The translations under genes were made by a program, and so were the position numbers. Shown here in pieces: positions 15,358-24,748 of a stretch of 38,227 nt of DNA. The DNA is taken from assembly GCA_036273735.1 (NCBI GenBank), contig DASUHA010000094.1:1-38227 (forward strand). The letters run 5' to 3'. Position 1 is the stretch's first letter; every line of letters begins with the position of its first letter. The DNA comes from 13-2-20CM-66-19 sp036273735 (GTDB lineage Bacteria > Pseudomonadota > Gammaproteobacteria > Steroidobacterales > Steroidobacteraceae). A model generated the notes under the pieces. That model was not told the origin of the DNA and searched no databases. It saw only the letters and a program-made list of their open reading frames with translations.

Positions 15358-16119
15358 ATGCCATCCCGTGAGCTGCAAGCCGCCCTCGATGCCGCGCAGG
15401 CGGCGGCCGAGGTGATCCGCGCCCTGTATCAGAAGAACCTCGCCGTGCGCACTAAGGAAGACCAGTCGCCCGTCACCGAGGCCGACGTGCGGGCAGAGGA
15501 AGCCATCCGGGCGGTGCTGAGCGAGCGCTTCCCGAGCTACGGCTTTTATGGCGAGGAAACCGGCAGGCACTCAGCAGATGCCGAGAGCGTCTGGCTGGTG
15601 GATCCCATCGACGGCACCAAGTCCTTTCTCCGCGACTGTCCCTTCTTCTCCACCCAGATCGCGCTGATGCGTGGCGGCCGTCTGGTGCTGGGCGTCTCCA
15701 GCGCTCCCGCTTACGGCGAGCTTGCTTGGGCCGAGGAGGGCTCCGGTGCCTTTCTGAATGATCAGCGAATCCGGGTGAGCACGATAGAGGACATATCGGC
15801 AGCGATCGTCTCGACTGGCAACCTGAAGACGATGACCCGCTCCGCGCAGTGGAACCGGCTCGGCTCCCTCATCGGCCGCGTGAGCCGCATCCGCGGCTAC
15901 GGCGACTTCGTGCACTACCATTTGCTCGCGCGCGGCTCCCTGGAAGTCGTCATCGAGTCCGATGTCAACATCCTCGACATCGCTGCCCTCACCGTCATCG
16001 TGGGCGAGGCCGGCGGCACTTTCACCGACCTGGCCGGCAAGGACGTCACCCTCGATACAACGACCGTACTGGCGAGCAATGGGCACCTGCACGCCGCCGT
16101 TCGCGCGGCGCTGGGCTGA
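15358..16119 (+). CDS. Inositol monophosphatase family protein, possibly histidinol-phosphatase
   Basis: A 253-residue Mg-dependent phosphatase of the IMPase/FBPase superfamily. It shows the metal site GEETG (residues 65–69), the hallmark DPIDGTKSF (82–90), and the late aspartate in NILDIAAL (about 213). The segment GDFVHYHLLARGSLEVVIE is close to what I know of HisN-type histidinol-phosphatases. CysQ (PAP phosphatase) and SuhB-like inositol phosphatases share the same motifs, so the substrate is unsettled. The ATG at 15358 gives the usual family length. A family B repeat lies directly upstream. Confidence 0.82.
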   Translation: MPSRELQAALDAAQAAAEVIRALYQKNLAVRTKEDQSPVTEADVRAEEAIRAVLSERFPSYGFYGEETGRHSADAESVWLVDPIDGTKSFLRDCPFFSTQIALMRGGRLVLGVSSAPAYGELAWAEEGSGAFLNDQRIRVSTIEDISAAIVSTGNLKTMTRSAQWNRLGSLIGRVSRIRGYGDFVHYHLLARGSLEVVIESDVNILDIAALTVIVGEAGGTFTDLAGKDVTLDTTTVLASNGHLHAAVRAALG

Positions 16120-16178
16120 AGCACCCCAGCAGCGATCGCCGAAACGGTAAGGACATCAGCCCGAAGCTCGGCGCCGTC

Positions 16179-16652
16179 CTACGCCGCGACCCGCGTTTCC
16201 TCGGCGATCATCTCCTCCAGGCGCTCGAGGTCGGGCACCAGGGGCGCCTCGTTCACCATCCGCACCTGACAGATCACCGGCGCCCGCTCGGCGAACACCC
16301 GCGAGTTGTCGGGCCGCACCACATCCGAGCTCACGCGCACGAGCTGCGGGAAGCCCTGTGAGACGATCGCGAAGTTGCCGCCGTCGAGGCGCGTACCGAG
16401 ACAGTGGAACACCACCACCCGCGTGCGGCCCGAAGGAACCGGCATCGTCTGTCCACAGGCCCCTTCGAAGGAGACCAGCGGTACGGCCTTGCCGCTCCAG
16501 GGCACCGTGCCGATGTACCAGGGCGGCGCACCCGTCATCTCGGAAGGAACCTGAAAGCCCACCACTTCGGCGACGCACGCACGCGGCACGATGAGACGGC
16601 CCTCGGCGAGCGGAACCAACAGGCTGTAGATCTCTTGTACGCGCTCGCTCAT
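16179..16652 (-). CDS. chpC: CheW-like adaptor of the Chp system (ChpC)
   Basis: A 157-residue CheW-domain protein: YSLLVPLAEGRLIVPRACVAEVV, then PPWYIGTVPWSGKAVPLVSFE, and a C-terminal MVNEAPLVPDLERLEEMI. CheW proteins couple receptors to the CheA kinase. Its place directly after chpA is where P. aeruginosa has chpB and chpC; here only the CheW-like member is present. The start is 3 bp after the chpA stop. PilI (23802–24365) is the other adaptor of the system. Confidence 0.82.
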   Translation of the reverse strand: MSERVQEIYSLLVPLAEGRLIVPRACVAEVVGFQVPSEMTGAPPWYIGTVPWSGKAVPLVSFEGACGQTMPVPSGRTRVVVFHCLGTRLDGGNFAIVSQGFPQLVRVSSDVVRPDNSRVFAERAPVICQVRMVNEAPLVPDLERLEEMIAEETRVAA

Positions 16653-16655
16653 GGG

Positions 16656-19600
16656 TCACCTGCCCTCGGCCTGTCGGGGAGCTTCCTGCAGCGCACTCTC
16701 CTGTGCCGCTCGCCGGCGCTCCACCAGCGGTACGATCGCATCCAGCAGCTCGGCCTCCTGGTAGGGCTTGCCGAGGTAGTCATCGACGCCCAGCTCGATG
16801 GCTCGCGCGCGATGCTTCTCGCCGACGCGCGATGTGATCATGATGATGGGGACATCCTTCAGCCGCGAGTCGTTGCGCACGTGCGCGGCAACCTCATAGC
16901 CGTCCATACGCGGCATCTCGATGTCGAGAAGGATGACGTCCGGAACGTGATCCTGTAGCAACGCGACCGCGTCCATGCCGTCGCGGGCCGTCAGCACTCT
17001 CATACCGTTGCGCTCGAGCAGACGCTGCGTTACGCGACGCACCGTAATGGAGTCGTCGACGACAAGAGCAAACGTCCTCCGGTCCTCCTTCTCCCGCGGG
17101 ACCGCCGGAAGCTGCCCTCGCCCACGCCACTCCGCGCGCACCAGGGCGCCGATGTCCAGGATGATGACGATACGTCCATCACCGAGGATCGTGGCTCCGG
17201 AAATGCCCCGGATTCCCGAGATCTGCGGGCCGACCGACTTCACCACGATCTCACGGCTACCGACGAGCTCGTCGGCAACTAGGCCCGTGGAGTGCTCACC
17301 CGCCCGCACCAGCACGACTGGAATGGTCACGTCCGACTCCGGAAGCGGTGAAGGCTCGAGCCCGACGTACACCCCCAGATATTGGAAGCGGTACTTCTGC
17401 CCGCCGTAGTCGAACATGGCCGCATCACGTCCGAGGTGGGCGCTGACGTCCGTCTTCGACAGACGCAGCACACCCTCTACTGTGGGTAGCGGCAGCGCGT
17501 AGAACTCCTCGCCCGTACGCACGACCAGCGCGTGGCTGATCGCGAGCGTGAAGGGCAGGCGAATGGTGAACACGCTCCCCTCGCCTGCCTTGGTCTCCAT
17601 GTGCAGCGCACCGCCGAGCCGCTTGATCTCGGTGGCGACGACATCCATGCCCACGCCGCGTCCTGCCTGTTGGGTGAGTGCGCCCGCGGTGGAGAACCCG
17701 GGCTCGAGGATGAGCTGCATGGCGTCCTCGTCGCTCATGGTCCGTCCGGGCGGGACGAGTCCCAGCGCGCGTCCTTTGGCGCGGATGGCCTCGAGGTTCA
17801 TGCCGGCGCCGTCATCGGTGAGGCGCACCATCACTTCGGCGCCTTCACGATGCAGCTCGAGGAGTATGCGTCCGGCCGGCGGCTTGCCGCGGCGCGAACG
17901 CTCCTCAGGTGTCTCGATGCCATGGACCACTGCGTTACGCAGCATGTGCTCGAAGGGCGGCAGCATTCGCTCGAGCACCTGCCGGTCGAGCTCTCCGGAG
18001 GCGCCCTCGACGACGAGCTCGGCGCGCTTGCCGGTATCGGAGGCGGCCTGACGCACGATGCGCGCGAGGCGCTGCACGTGCCGCTGGAACGGCACCATGC
18101 GTGTGCGCATCAGGCCGTTCTGCAGCTCAGTAATGGTCCGCGCCTGCTGCTGCAAGAGGTTCTGCGCGTCCTTGGCGAGGTTCTCGAGCAGCTGCTGGAT
18201 GCTCGCCACGTCGTTGGCGGTCTCCGCGAGCGCCCGCGAGAACTGTTGGATGGAGGAATAGCGGTCGAGCTCGAGCGGGTCGAACTCGCTGCGGTGGCCG
18301 CCCTCGTCCTCGTGGCGGTGCAGGATCTGCGCCTCGGTCTCGATCTCGAGGCTGCGCAGCTGCTCCTTCAGGCGCGTCACCGTGCGCGTCAGCTCGCCGA
18401 GGTTGAAGTCGATCGAGCCGAGCTGCTGCTCGAGGCGCGAGCGCGCAATGCTCGCCTCACCCGAGATGTTGAGCAGCTTGTCGAGGAGGTCCGCGTCGAC
18501 GCGGGCCATTTCCTGCCGCTCCGCGGGGGCGACCGGCTCCCGTCCCGGCGGCACGGGTTGCGGCGCAGCCAGAGCATCGTCTGTCGCTGGCTCCGGGCCC
18601 GCGCCGTCCGTGACAGGCGGCTCGCTCTCGGGTGCAGCCGGAGGCGGCGCCGAGGACAGGATCGGTGCCGGCTCGGCGAACTGCGGCGCGGGTTCCGGCT
18701 CGAGGTCGACGGCGGCCGCGAGTAACGGCGGCTCCAACATCTCAGGCTCGGCCGCCATGTCGGGCTCGGCGGCCCTCTCGATGCTCTCGCTCACCGAAGG
18801 CTGGCCTGACGCCTCATCGGCCGACGGCGGGGCAGTGAACGCCGGTGCGGCAGGCTCTGCGGGAACGTCGGGCGCAGCGGCAACTTCAGGCGCATCGGAA
18901 AAGGCGGGAGCCGGGGCAATGGCAGGTGCGGCGCTCACCCCGGACGCCGGGGCAATGGCAGGCGCGGCACTCACCGCGGACGCAGCTTCGGCAGGCGCCG
19001 TGGTCTCCGCTCCGCCCGGACGGGTCAGAGACTGAATGCGCCCGATCATCGCGCGCGCCGGCGCGACGCGCCGGGCGTTGGCGACGGACTCGCGCATCCG
19101 CGCGAGCTCGTCGAGACTCGCCTGGATGACATCGAACACTGCAGAGTTGACGGCGACCGTGCCGACCTCGGCCTGGATCACCAGGGTCTCGAGCTCGTGA
19201 CTGAGATCGCCCATGGCCATGATGCCCGCCATGCGCGCGCCGCCCTTGAGAGTGTGGAGCGGTCGCTTGAGGGCAGTGGCGCTCTCCGGGCTTGCGGGCT
19301 TGTCACGCCAGTCGCTCAGCGCACGCTCGGAGGCATCGATGAGCTCGAGCGCCTCCTCGGTGAAGATCGCGGCAACCTCGGGATCGAAATCCGGAGGCTC
19401 CTCGGCGAGAACGTCCGGTGCCGGCGGCTCGGCTTCTGCCGCACTCGCCGCAGCCGGCGCCTGTTCGGGAGCCGCGTGCGGTGTGCCGGCATCGGCCCGC
19501 GACGCTTCCGCAATCCGCGCATCGAGCGCGCGCTCCGCCTCGCCGAGACGCTCGAGAAGCGTCCAGTGGTTGACGAAATAGCCGGTCGGCTCATCGAGAT

Positions 19601-22373
19601 GCGCCGCCACCGATTCCATGGCTGCCATGCAGTCGGCGAGCAATGTCAGGTCGGCGGAGCGCAGGCCGATGCCGCTCGTGAAGGCCCGGCGCAGCCAGTG
19701 ATCGAGTGGCTCCGCCAGGCGCACGCCGTGGCGGGCCTGGGCCATCTTCGAGCTGCCGGCCAGGGTATGGCAGGCGCGATAGACGTCTTCCGGCAGGAGG
19801 TGCGGCTCGCCGCCCAGCGACTCACGCTGAAGGTAGCTGCGGATGGTGGCGACGTGCGCGCCCGTCTCTCGCGTGTAGATCTCGCGAAGCGCCTCATCCA
19901 TCGGGGCAGGTTCCGCGGCCGAGGCCGGCGGTTCGGCTGCCGCCTCCGGGGCAGCCGCGGCGTGGGCCGCGGACGGCGCTTCCTCTGTGGGCGCCGGAAG
20001 CTCGAAGTCGATGCCGTTGGATAAGTCGGGCTGGAGGTCCGGCGCAGCAGCGGCCGGCGCCTCTGCCACGCGCACGTCGGTAACGGCGCGTCGCACAGAG
20101 CCAGTCGGCTGGCGTCCCGTGGCCAGGGCATGCGCGCGAGCGGCTATCCCCGCCACATCGGCCACGACCGGCGTGCGCTTCTCCAGGTGTTCGATCATCT
20201 GCGGCAGTGCCGCGATCGCATCACGCAGGACTTCCAGGATCGTGGGACTGCGGGTCAGGGTATTGTCGAGCACGCGATTGAGGAGGTTCTCCACCGCCCA
20301 GGAGAGCTCGCCGAGCTCGCGGGCGCCTACCATGCGGCCGCTGCCCTTGAGGGTGTGGAAGGAACGGCGCACCGTCACCAGGGCCTCGCGCTCGAGCGGG
20401 TTCTGATCCCATACCGGGAAGGCGCGCTCGATCTTGGCCAGCTCCTCGCGGGCCTCCTCGATGAAGAGCGCGACGAGCTCGGGATCCGCGTTCTCGGCCA
20501 GCGCTGCGAGGCGCGCGGTGGACGAAGGCGTCAGAACAGGAGGTGCGTGGACGCCGAGATCGGCATCGGTCCCCGTGACTGCGACATCCATGGCATGCGT
20601 CGCATCCGGCGGAAGGTTCGCGGGAAGCTGTACCGTCTTTGCAAATGCCGACGGCTCGAGCGGCGGCACCGTAGGCACTGCCACGCTCTTCAGCTGCTCG
20701 AGCGCCTGCACACAAGTCTGTGCATTGTCGAGCATGTACCAGGGATCGCTGCGTCCGGACTGCAGAGTCTCCATGTAGTACTCGACGCTGACGATGGCGT
20801 CGGCCAACCGGTCCAGAAAGCCTGCAGGCAGCACGAGCGCGCCCGGCTGCATGACACGCTTCAACTGCGTGGTGATGGCTTCGATGACCTCCACCGCGCG
20901 CGTCTTGCCCAGGATCAGCAGCGCCGCCTTGAGCCCGCGGATGAGGTCCTGCCAGCTGTCGAGTCCCGCTGCGTCCAGCGTGCCGCCGACACTCTGCGTG
21001 ACCGACTCCTTGATGCGAGCGAGGTTGAGAATGCACTCGCGCAGGACCGCGGACTGGACCTGTTGGAAATCGTGGTCCTCACCCTGCTCGGGCGCCGCGG
21101 ACGTCTTGGGCAGGATCATGCCGACGAGGCCGTCATCGAGCCGATCCTCGACGCCGATCAGGGCGGCCGCGATCTCGACCAGCATTGTCTCGTCAGCCTT
21201 GACACTCCCGGCGACGATCTTCTGGAGCTTTTCGGTCTGCGCCTGGACCGTCCCGCGCAGCTCGCCGAGGCCGAGCACACCGAGGGTATCGCCGATCTTG
21301 CGCAGCAGCTCCACCTGCGAGCCGAGCTCCTGCGGTTGGCCCGCCCCGCGACGCACGAAGATGTCGAGGACGTCCTTCACCTTGGAGAGGTCCTCGCGGA
21401 TCGCCGCCGCGACGGTCTGCATGAGCTTGACGCTCGGCGCCGAGAGGCTCTCGCGCTCCTGCTCGATGCTCTCATCGACCGGCAGCAGCTCCGCGAGGCG
21501 GAACGAGGCTCGTACGGAAGAGACACGCACGCCGCTGCTTTCCGCGCGGCCCACGTAATAGAGAAGATTGTTCAATAGCTCGACGGGGGGGCTCTGACAG
21601 TAGCGCGCCTCACCGAGCTCATAGAGCCGCCGGATCTCGCGATCGGCGAGCCCGAGCAGGCGCTTCACCGACACGCCGCCCTCGAGCCCGTTCTCGCGCA
21701 GCGCCTCGATGACCGCGCCCACCACCCACCAGAGCTGGAAGACCGGCTGACGCGTCGCGGTCTGCTCGAGCTTCTGCGACACCGAGGCCAGCGTCTCGAG
21801 GTTCTGCTCGATGCGCTCGCCGCGAATCCAACCGATGAGGCCCATCTGGAAACGCGCCCGCAGCCGCCGGCCCCAATGCTCGATGTTGTGCGACGGCTCG
21901 TCTGCCGAGGCGGCGACGGGCTGTGCCTGTTTGTCCGACTTCAGGTTGAGGACGAGCAGCGTGCCTTCGGAGAGGAGCGCGCTGCCGCGCACCGCCCGCA
22001 GGTCGTTGAGGAGCGGCAGCAGCACCAGGGCGAGGTCGCGGCCGCCCGCCAACACCCGCTCGAGGTAGCCGGGCAGCTGCACCATCGCGCGCAGCAGCGC
22101 ATCGAGGCTCTCGGCCTGCCCTTTGCGCTCGGTGACGGTGGCGAGCAGGTAGCCGGCGACGTGCTCCATCTCCTCGGCGAGCAGCGCGGCGCCGTAGATC
22201 TCGAGCACCCGCAACACGCCGTGAACCTGGTGCAGCTCCTGCTTGCAGCGCTCGAGGAGCGACACGTTGTCCGGCTGCTCGACATAGGTCTCGAGCGCCG
22301 TGCGGGCTTCGGCGAGCGTGCCATTGAGCTCACGGCCGACGAGGTCCAGCGTCTGGGAGGCGACTTCCGGCAT
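16656..22373 (-). CDS. chpA: ChpA: hybrid chemosensory histidine kinase with Hpt, CheA and response-regulator domains
   Basis: A 1905-residue hybrid CheA that controls type IV pili. The N-terminal ~600 residues are helical and include a degenerate Hpt-like HQVHGVLRVLEI. Three intact Hpt sites follow: HTLKGSGRM (H673), HTLAGSSKM (H869) and HTLKGGARM (H1040). An alanine/proline/glutamate-rich linker runs from about 1090 to 1280. The dimerisation domain starts at DADLLDKLLNISGEASIA (about 1290). The ATPase domain has HMLRNAVVHGIETP, DDGAGMN and GRGVGMDVV. A CheW domain and a C-terminal receiver (phospho-acceptor in ILLDIEMPRMDG, about D1816) close it. P. aeruginosa ChpA is longer (2472) with more phosphotransfer sites. 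It lies 25 bp after pilJ. Confidence 0.94.
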   Translation of the reverse strand: MPEVASQTLDLVGRELNGTLAEARTALETYVEQPDNVSLLERCKQELHQVHGVLRVLEIYGAALLAEEMEHVAGYLLATVTERKGQAESLDALLRAMVQLPGYLERVLAGGRDLALVLLPLLNDLRAVRGSALLSEGTLLVLNLKSDKQAQPVAASADEPSHNIEHWGRRLRARFQMGLIGWIRGERIEQNLETLASVSQKLEQTATRQPVFQLWWVVGAVIEALRENGLEGGVSVKRLLGLADREIRRLYELGEARYCQSPPVELLNNLLYYVGRAESSGVRVSSVRASFRLAELLPVDESIEQERESLSAPSVKLMQTVAAAIREDLSKVKDVLDIFVRRGAGQPQELGSQVELLRKIGDTLGVLGLGELRGTVQAQTEKLQKIVAGSVKADETMLVEIAAALIGVEDRLDDGLVGMILPKTSAAPEQGEDHDFQQVQSAVLRECILNLARIKESVTQSVGGTLDAAGLDSWQDLIRGLKAALLILGKTRAVEVIEAITTQLKRVMQPGALVLPAGFLDRLADAIVSVEYYMETLQSGRSDPWYMLDNAQTCVQALEQLKSVAVPTVPPLEPSAFAKTVQLPANLPPDATHAMDVAVTGTDADLGVHAPPVLTPSSTARLAALAENADPELVALFIEEAREELAKIERAFPVWDQNPLEREALVTVRRSFHTLKGSGRMVGARELGELSWAVENLLNRVLDNTLTRSPTILEVLRDAIAALPQMIEHLEKRTPVVADVAGIAARAHALATGRQPTGSVRRAVTDVRVAEAPAAAAPDLQPDLSNGIDFELPAPTEEAPSAAHAAAAPEAAAEPPASAAEPAPMDEALREIYTRETGAHVATIRSYLQRESLGGEPHLLPEDVYRACHTLAGSSKMAQARHGVRLAEPLDHWLRRAFTSGIGLRSADLTLLADCMAAMESVAAHLDEPTGYFVNHWTLLERLGEAERALDARIAEASRADAGTPHAAPEQAPAAASAAEAEPPAPDVLAEEPPDFDPEVAAIFTEEALELIDASERALSDWRDKPASPESATALKRPLHTLKGGARMAGIMAMGDLSHELETLVIQAEVGTVAVNSAVFDVIQASLDELARMRESVANARRVAPARAMIGRIQSLTRPGGAETTAPAEAASAVSAAPAIAPASGVSAAPAIAPAPAFSDAPEVAAAPDVPAEPAAPAFTAPPSADEASGQPSVSESIERAAEPDMAAEPEMLEPPLLAAAVDLEPEPAPQFAEPAPILSSAPPPAAPESEPPVTDGAGPEPATDDALAAPQPVPPGREPVAPAERQEMARVDADLLDKLLNISGEASIARSRLEQQLGSIDFNLGELTRTVTRLKEQLRSLEIETEAQILHRHEDEGGHRSEFDPLELDRYSSIQQFSRALAETANDVASIQQLLENLAKDAQNLLQQQARTITELQNGLMRTRMVPFQRHVQRLARIVRQAASDTGKRAELVVEGASGELDRQVLERMLPPFEHMLRNAVVHGIETPEERSRRGKPPAGRILLELHREGAEVMVRLTDDGAGMNLEAIRAKGRALGLVPPGRTMSDEDAMQLILEPGFSTAGALTQQAGRGVGMDVVATEIKRLGGALHMETKAGEGSVFTIRLPFTLAISHALVVRTGEEFYALPLPTVEGVLRLSKTDVSAHLGRDAAMFDYGGQKYRFQYLGVYVGLEPSPLPESDVTIPVVLVRAGEHSTGLVADELVGSREIVVKSVGPQISGIRGISGATILGDGRIVIILDIGALVRAEWRGRGQLPAVPREKEDRRTFALVVDDSITVRRVTQRLLERNGMRVLTARDGMDAVALLQDHVPDVILLDIEMPRMDGYEVAAHVRNDSRLKDVPIIMITSRVGEKHRARAIELGVDDYLGKPYQEAELLDAIVPLVERRRAAQESALQEAPRQAEGR

Positions 22374-22398
22374 TCAGGGGTCTCGAAAACTCTTCAAG

Positions 22399-23805
22399 TC
22401 AGGTGCCGCCGAGGGCGGAGATCTGTCTGACATTGCCGCTGGTCGCGGCGTTGGGTTTGGCGCCGGGGCGCGGCTCGCCGGCCGGCCGCGGGAATGGGCC
22501 GGAGGCGCCCGGCGGCTCGGGAGCGCCACCGGGCAGGCGGAAGCCCGCTGCCGCGCGCCGCAGGCCCGCGGAGAGCTCCGCGAGCTTGGCGATGGCCGCC
22601 GAGGTGGCGTTGGTCGAATCGGCCGTCTGGACGCTGATCTCCTTCAGCACCTGCATGTTGCGGGCGATGTTCTGCGCACCGCCGGTCTGCTGGCGCGAGC
22701 TCGCCGAGATGTTCTGCACCAGGCTCGCGATCTGGTTCGAGACCTGCTCGATCTCCTCGAGCGCAGCACCGGCGTTCTCCGCGAGCAGCGCTCCACCCAC
22801 GACGTCGGTGGTGCTGCGCTCCATGGAGACGACCGCCTCGTTGGTGTCGGTCTGAATGGTGCGCACCAGCACCTCGATCTGCTTGGTCGCATTCGCCGCG
22901 CGCTCGGCGAGGCGCTGCACCTCATCGGCGACCACGGCGAAGCCACGGCCCGCCTCACCGGCCATCGAGGCCTGGATGGAGGCGTTCAGCGCCAGGATGT
23001 TGGTCTGCTCGGCGATGTCGTTGATGAGCTCGACGATGTTGCCGATCTCCTGCGAGCTCTCACCCAGGCGCTTGATGCGCTTGGAGGTCTCCTGGATGGT
23101 CTCACGGATGGTATTCATGCCATCGATGGTGCGGCGGACCGCATCGCCGCCCTTGTGGGCGACCTCGACCGAGTGGCGCGCCACGTCCGCGGCCCGCTCC
23201 GCGTTGCCGGAGACCTCGGCCACGGAGCCCGCCATCCCCGCCGCCGACTCGGTGGCGGAGGAAATCTGCTTCGACTGCGCGCCGCTCGCCTTGGCCAGGT
23301 GCTGCGAGAGCGCCTGCGTCTGCCGCGTAGCGCTGTCGAGTTGGATCGCCGACTGGTTGATGGTCGTCACCAGGCCGCGCAGCGCATCGACGGCATAGTT
23401 GATGGAGTCGGCGATCGCGCCGGTGATGTCCTCGGTCACAGTCGCCTGCACCGTCAGATCGCCGTCCGCGAGGCTCGAAAGCTCATCGAGGAGGCGCAGG
23501 ATCGCCTGCTGATTGCGGTCGTTCTCCTGGCGCTGCGTCTCGACCGCACGGCTCTGGTCGGCAACGCTGCGGTAGAGCCGCGCGGTCAGGAACGCCGCGA
23601 CGGCCAGGAGGATTGCCGCGACTCCGCCGAGTGCCGCCGGGCCGAATACTGCGAGCGCCGCCGGCAGGGACGCCGCGGCCGCGGAATGAGTGGCCAGGGA
23701 GTAGTAGGCGATAGCCGCCAGCAGCGCGAGCGCCGCGGCCGCGATGAGGACTGTGGTGAGGCCGGCGCTCGGACGGGTCATGGCGGTGGGGCGTGTCGCA
23801 CTCAT
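22399..23805 (-). CDS. pilJ: PilJ-like methyl-accepting protein lacking a periplasmic sensor domain
   Basis: PilJ is the receptor of the Chp pathway. The C-terminal signalling hairpin is intact (INDIAEQTNILALNASIQA, then GEAGRGFAVVADEVQRLAER). The SIQASMAGEAGRGF stretch is characteristic of PilJ. The unusual part is the N-terminus. Two transmembrane helices lie at about residues 16–38 and 48–76, separated by roughly ten residues. PilJ of P. aeruginosa (682 residues) has a large PilJ-type periplasmic region here; this protein has 468 residues and none. A HAMP-like region (LDELSSLADGDLTVQ) follows. The ATG at 23805 overlaps the pilI stop by 4 bp; an upstream ATG at 23865 lies within pilI. Whether it senses anything outside the cell is doubtful. 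Confidence 0.88.
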   Translation of the reverse strand: MSATRPTAMTRPSAGLTTVLIAAAALALLAAIAYYSLATHSAAAASLPAALAVFGPAALGGVAAILLAVAAFLTARLYRSVADQSRAVETQRQENDRNQQAILRLLDELSSLADGDLTVQATVTEDITGAIADSINYAVDALRGLVTTINQSAIQLDSATRQTQALSQHLAKASGAQSKQISSATESAAGMAGSVAEVSGNAERAADVARHSVEVAHKGGDAVRRTIDGMNTIRETIQETSKRIKRLGESSQEIGNIVELINDIAEQTNILALNASIQASMAGEAGRGFAVVADEVQRLAERAANATKQIEVLVRTIQTDTNEAVVSMERSTTDVVGGALLAENAGAALEEIEQVSNQIASLVQNISASSRQQTGGAQNIARNMQVLKEISVQTADSTNATSAAIAKLAELSAGLRRAAAGFRLPGGAPEPPGASGPFPRPAGEPRPGAKPNAATSGNVRQISALGGT

Positions 23806-24365
23806 GCCGCAGCTTCCGCGAACGCCGAGCTCTCGAGCACCGAGCGCAGGCTCAGCACGGGCCACTGCTCGCTCGCGCGCCGGAAGGCGCCGGCGAGGTA
23901 GCGCTCGCAGCGAGCAACCGTCGGCGGCGCATCGCCCGTGAACTCGCCTTCGGCAAAGCGGCGAAAGCCGAGGACCTCGTCCACCAGGAGCCCCGCCGGG
24001 ATGTCGCGGTGGTTGACGACCATGACGCGCGTGTTGCGCGTGATCGGAGTGGTGCCGCTGCCGAGGAACTGGCGCAGATCGATGATGGGAAGAAGCTGGC
24101 CGCGCACGTTAGCGAGCCCTTTGATCCAAGGCTTGGCGCCCGGCACTCGCGTCATGCCTGCCGGAACACCGAACACCTCGCGCGTTTCCTCACGCGCGAC
24201 CAGATAGAGATCCCCGGCCATCCTCAGGGCCACGCCGACCCACTCGCGTCCTGCAGCGCCCTCCTGGGCCACTTGTGCGGACACGGCGCGGCCGCGCCGC
24301 TCGAGCTCCGCCAACAGCTCGAAAGGGCGATCCCTGAGAGACCTGAGCGCGACTTCCTCACTCAT
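23802..24365 (-). CDS. pilI: CheW-like adaptor PilI
   Basis: A 187-residue CheW-domain protein that joins PilJ to ChpA. It shows WVGVALRMAGDLYLVAREET, the typical NVRGQLLPIIDLRQFLG and NTRVMVVNHRDIPAGLLVDEVLG. Length and order (pilG-H-I-J) match the Pseudomonas operon. It is 12 bp after pilH and overlaps pilJ by 4 bp, so expression is coupled. It has no signal peptide or membrane segment and should be cytoplasmic. Confidence 0.9.
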   Translation of the reverse strand: MSEEVALRSLRDRPFELLAELERRGRAVSAQVAQEGAAGREWVGVALRMAGDLYLVAREETREVFGVPAGMTRVPGAKPWIKGLANVRGQLLPIIDLRQFLGSGTTPITRNTRVMVVNHRDIPAGLLVDEVLGFRRFAEGEFTGDAPPTVARCERYLAGAFRRASEQWPVLSLRSVLESSAFAEAAA

Positions 24366-24377
24366 GCCGATGGGCGC

Positions 24378-24743
24378 TCAAGGCGACAGAGTCGCCTGGG
24401 CCTTGGCGACGAGCTGGTCCGGCGAGACCGGCTTCACCATGTAGTCGACGGCCCCCTGACGCAACCCCCAGATACGGTCGGTCTCCTGTCCCTTGGAGGT
24501 CACCATGATGATCGGAATGGTGCGCGTCTTCGGATCGTTGGCGAGCGCGCGCGTCGCCTGGTAGCCATTCATGCCGGGCATGACGATGTCCATGAAGATC
24601 AGATCGGGGCTCATCTCACGCGCGAGCCTGACGCCCTCGGCGCCATCGGCCGCAGCAGCGGTGCGATAGCCGTGCTTCTCGAGCGCCTTCTGCATCACGT
24701 GCACTTCGGTCGGCGAGTCGTCCACGATGAGGATGAGGGGCAT
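24378..24743 (-). CDS. pilH: Response regulator PilH
   Basis: A stand-alone CheY-like receiver (121 residues) thought to tune PilT/PilU-linked pilus retraction. It has the acidic pair in LIVDDSPTE, the phospho-acceptor Asp in LIFMDIVMPGMNG, the conserved Thr/Ser in MVTSKGQE, and the Lys in YMVKPV. The closing WGLRQGAVDYMVKPVS matches PilH rather than PilG. Three in-frame ATGs occur (24752, 24749, 24743). I prefer the last because a GGGAG site is 9 nt upstream and PilH homologues begin at this point. With an earlier start, the gene would overlap the pilG stop. Confidence 0.93.
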   Translation of the reverse strand: MPLILIVDDSPTEVHVMQKALEKHGYRTAAAADGAEGVRLAREMSPDLIFMDIVMPGMNGYQATRALANDPKTRTIPIIMVTSKGQETDRIWGLRQGAVDYMVKPVSPDQLVAKAQATLSP

Positions 24744-24748
24744 GACCA

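Noticed and set aside
15127..15570. A longer adenosyltransferase frame reaching to 15570
   Set aside because: The extra part is antisense to the IMPase gene and crosses family B; homology and a ribosome-binding site point to 15126.
20130..21578. Long plus-strand open frames opposite chpA
   Set aside because: They are high-GC antisense shadows with arginine/histidine-rich translations and no recognisable domain; chpA is continuous on the other strand.
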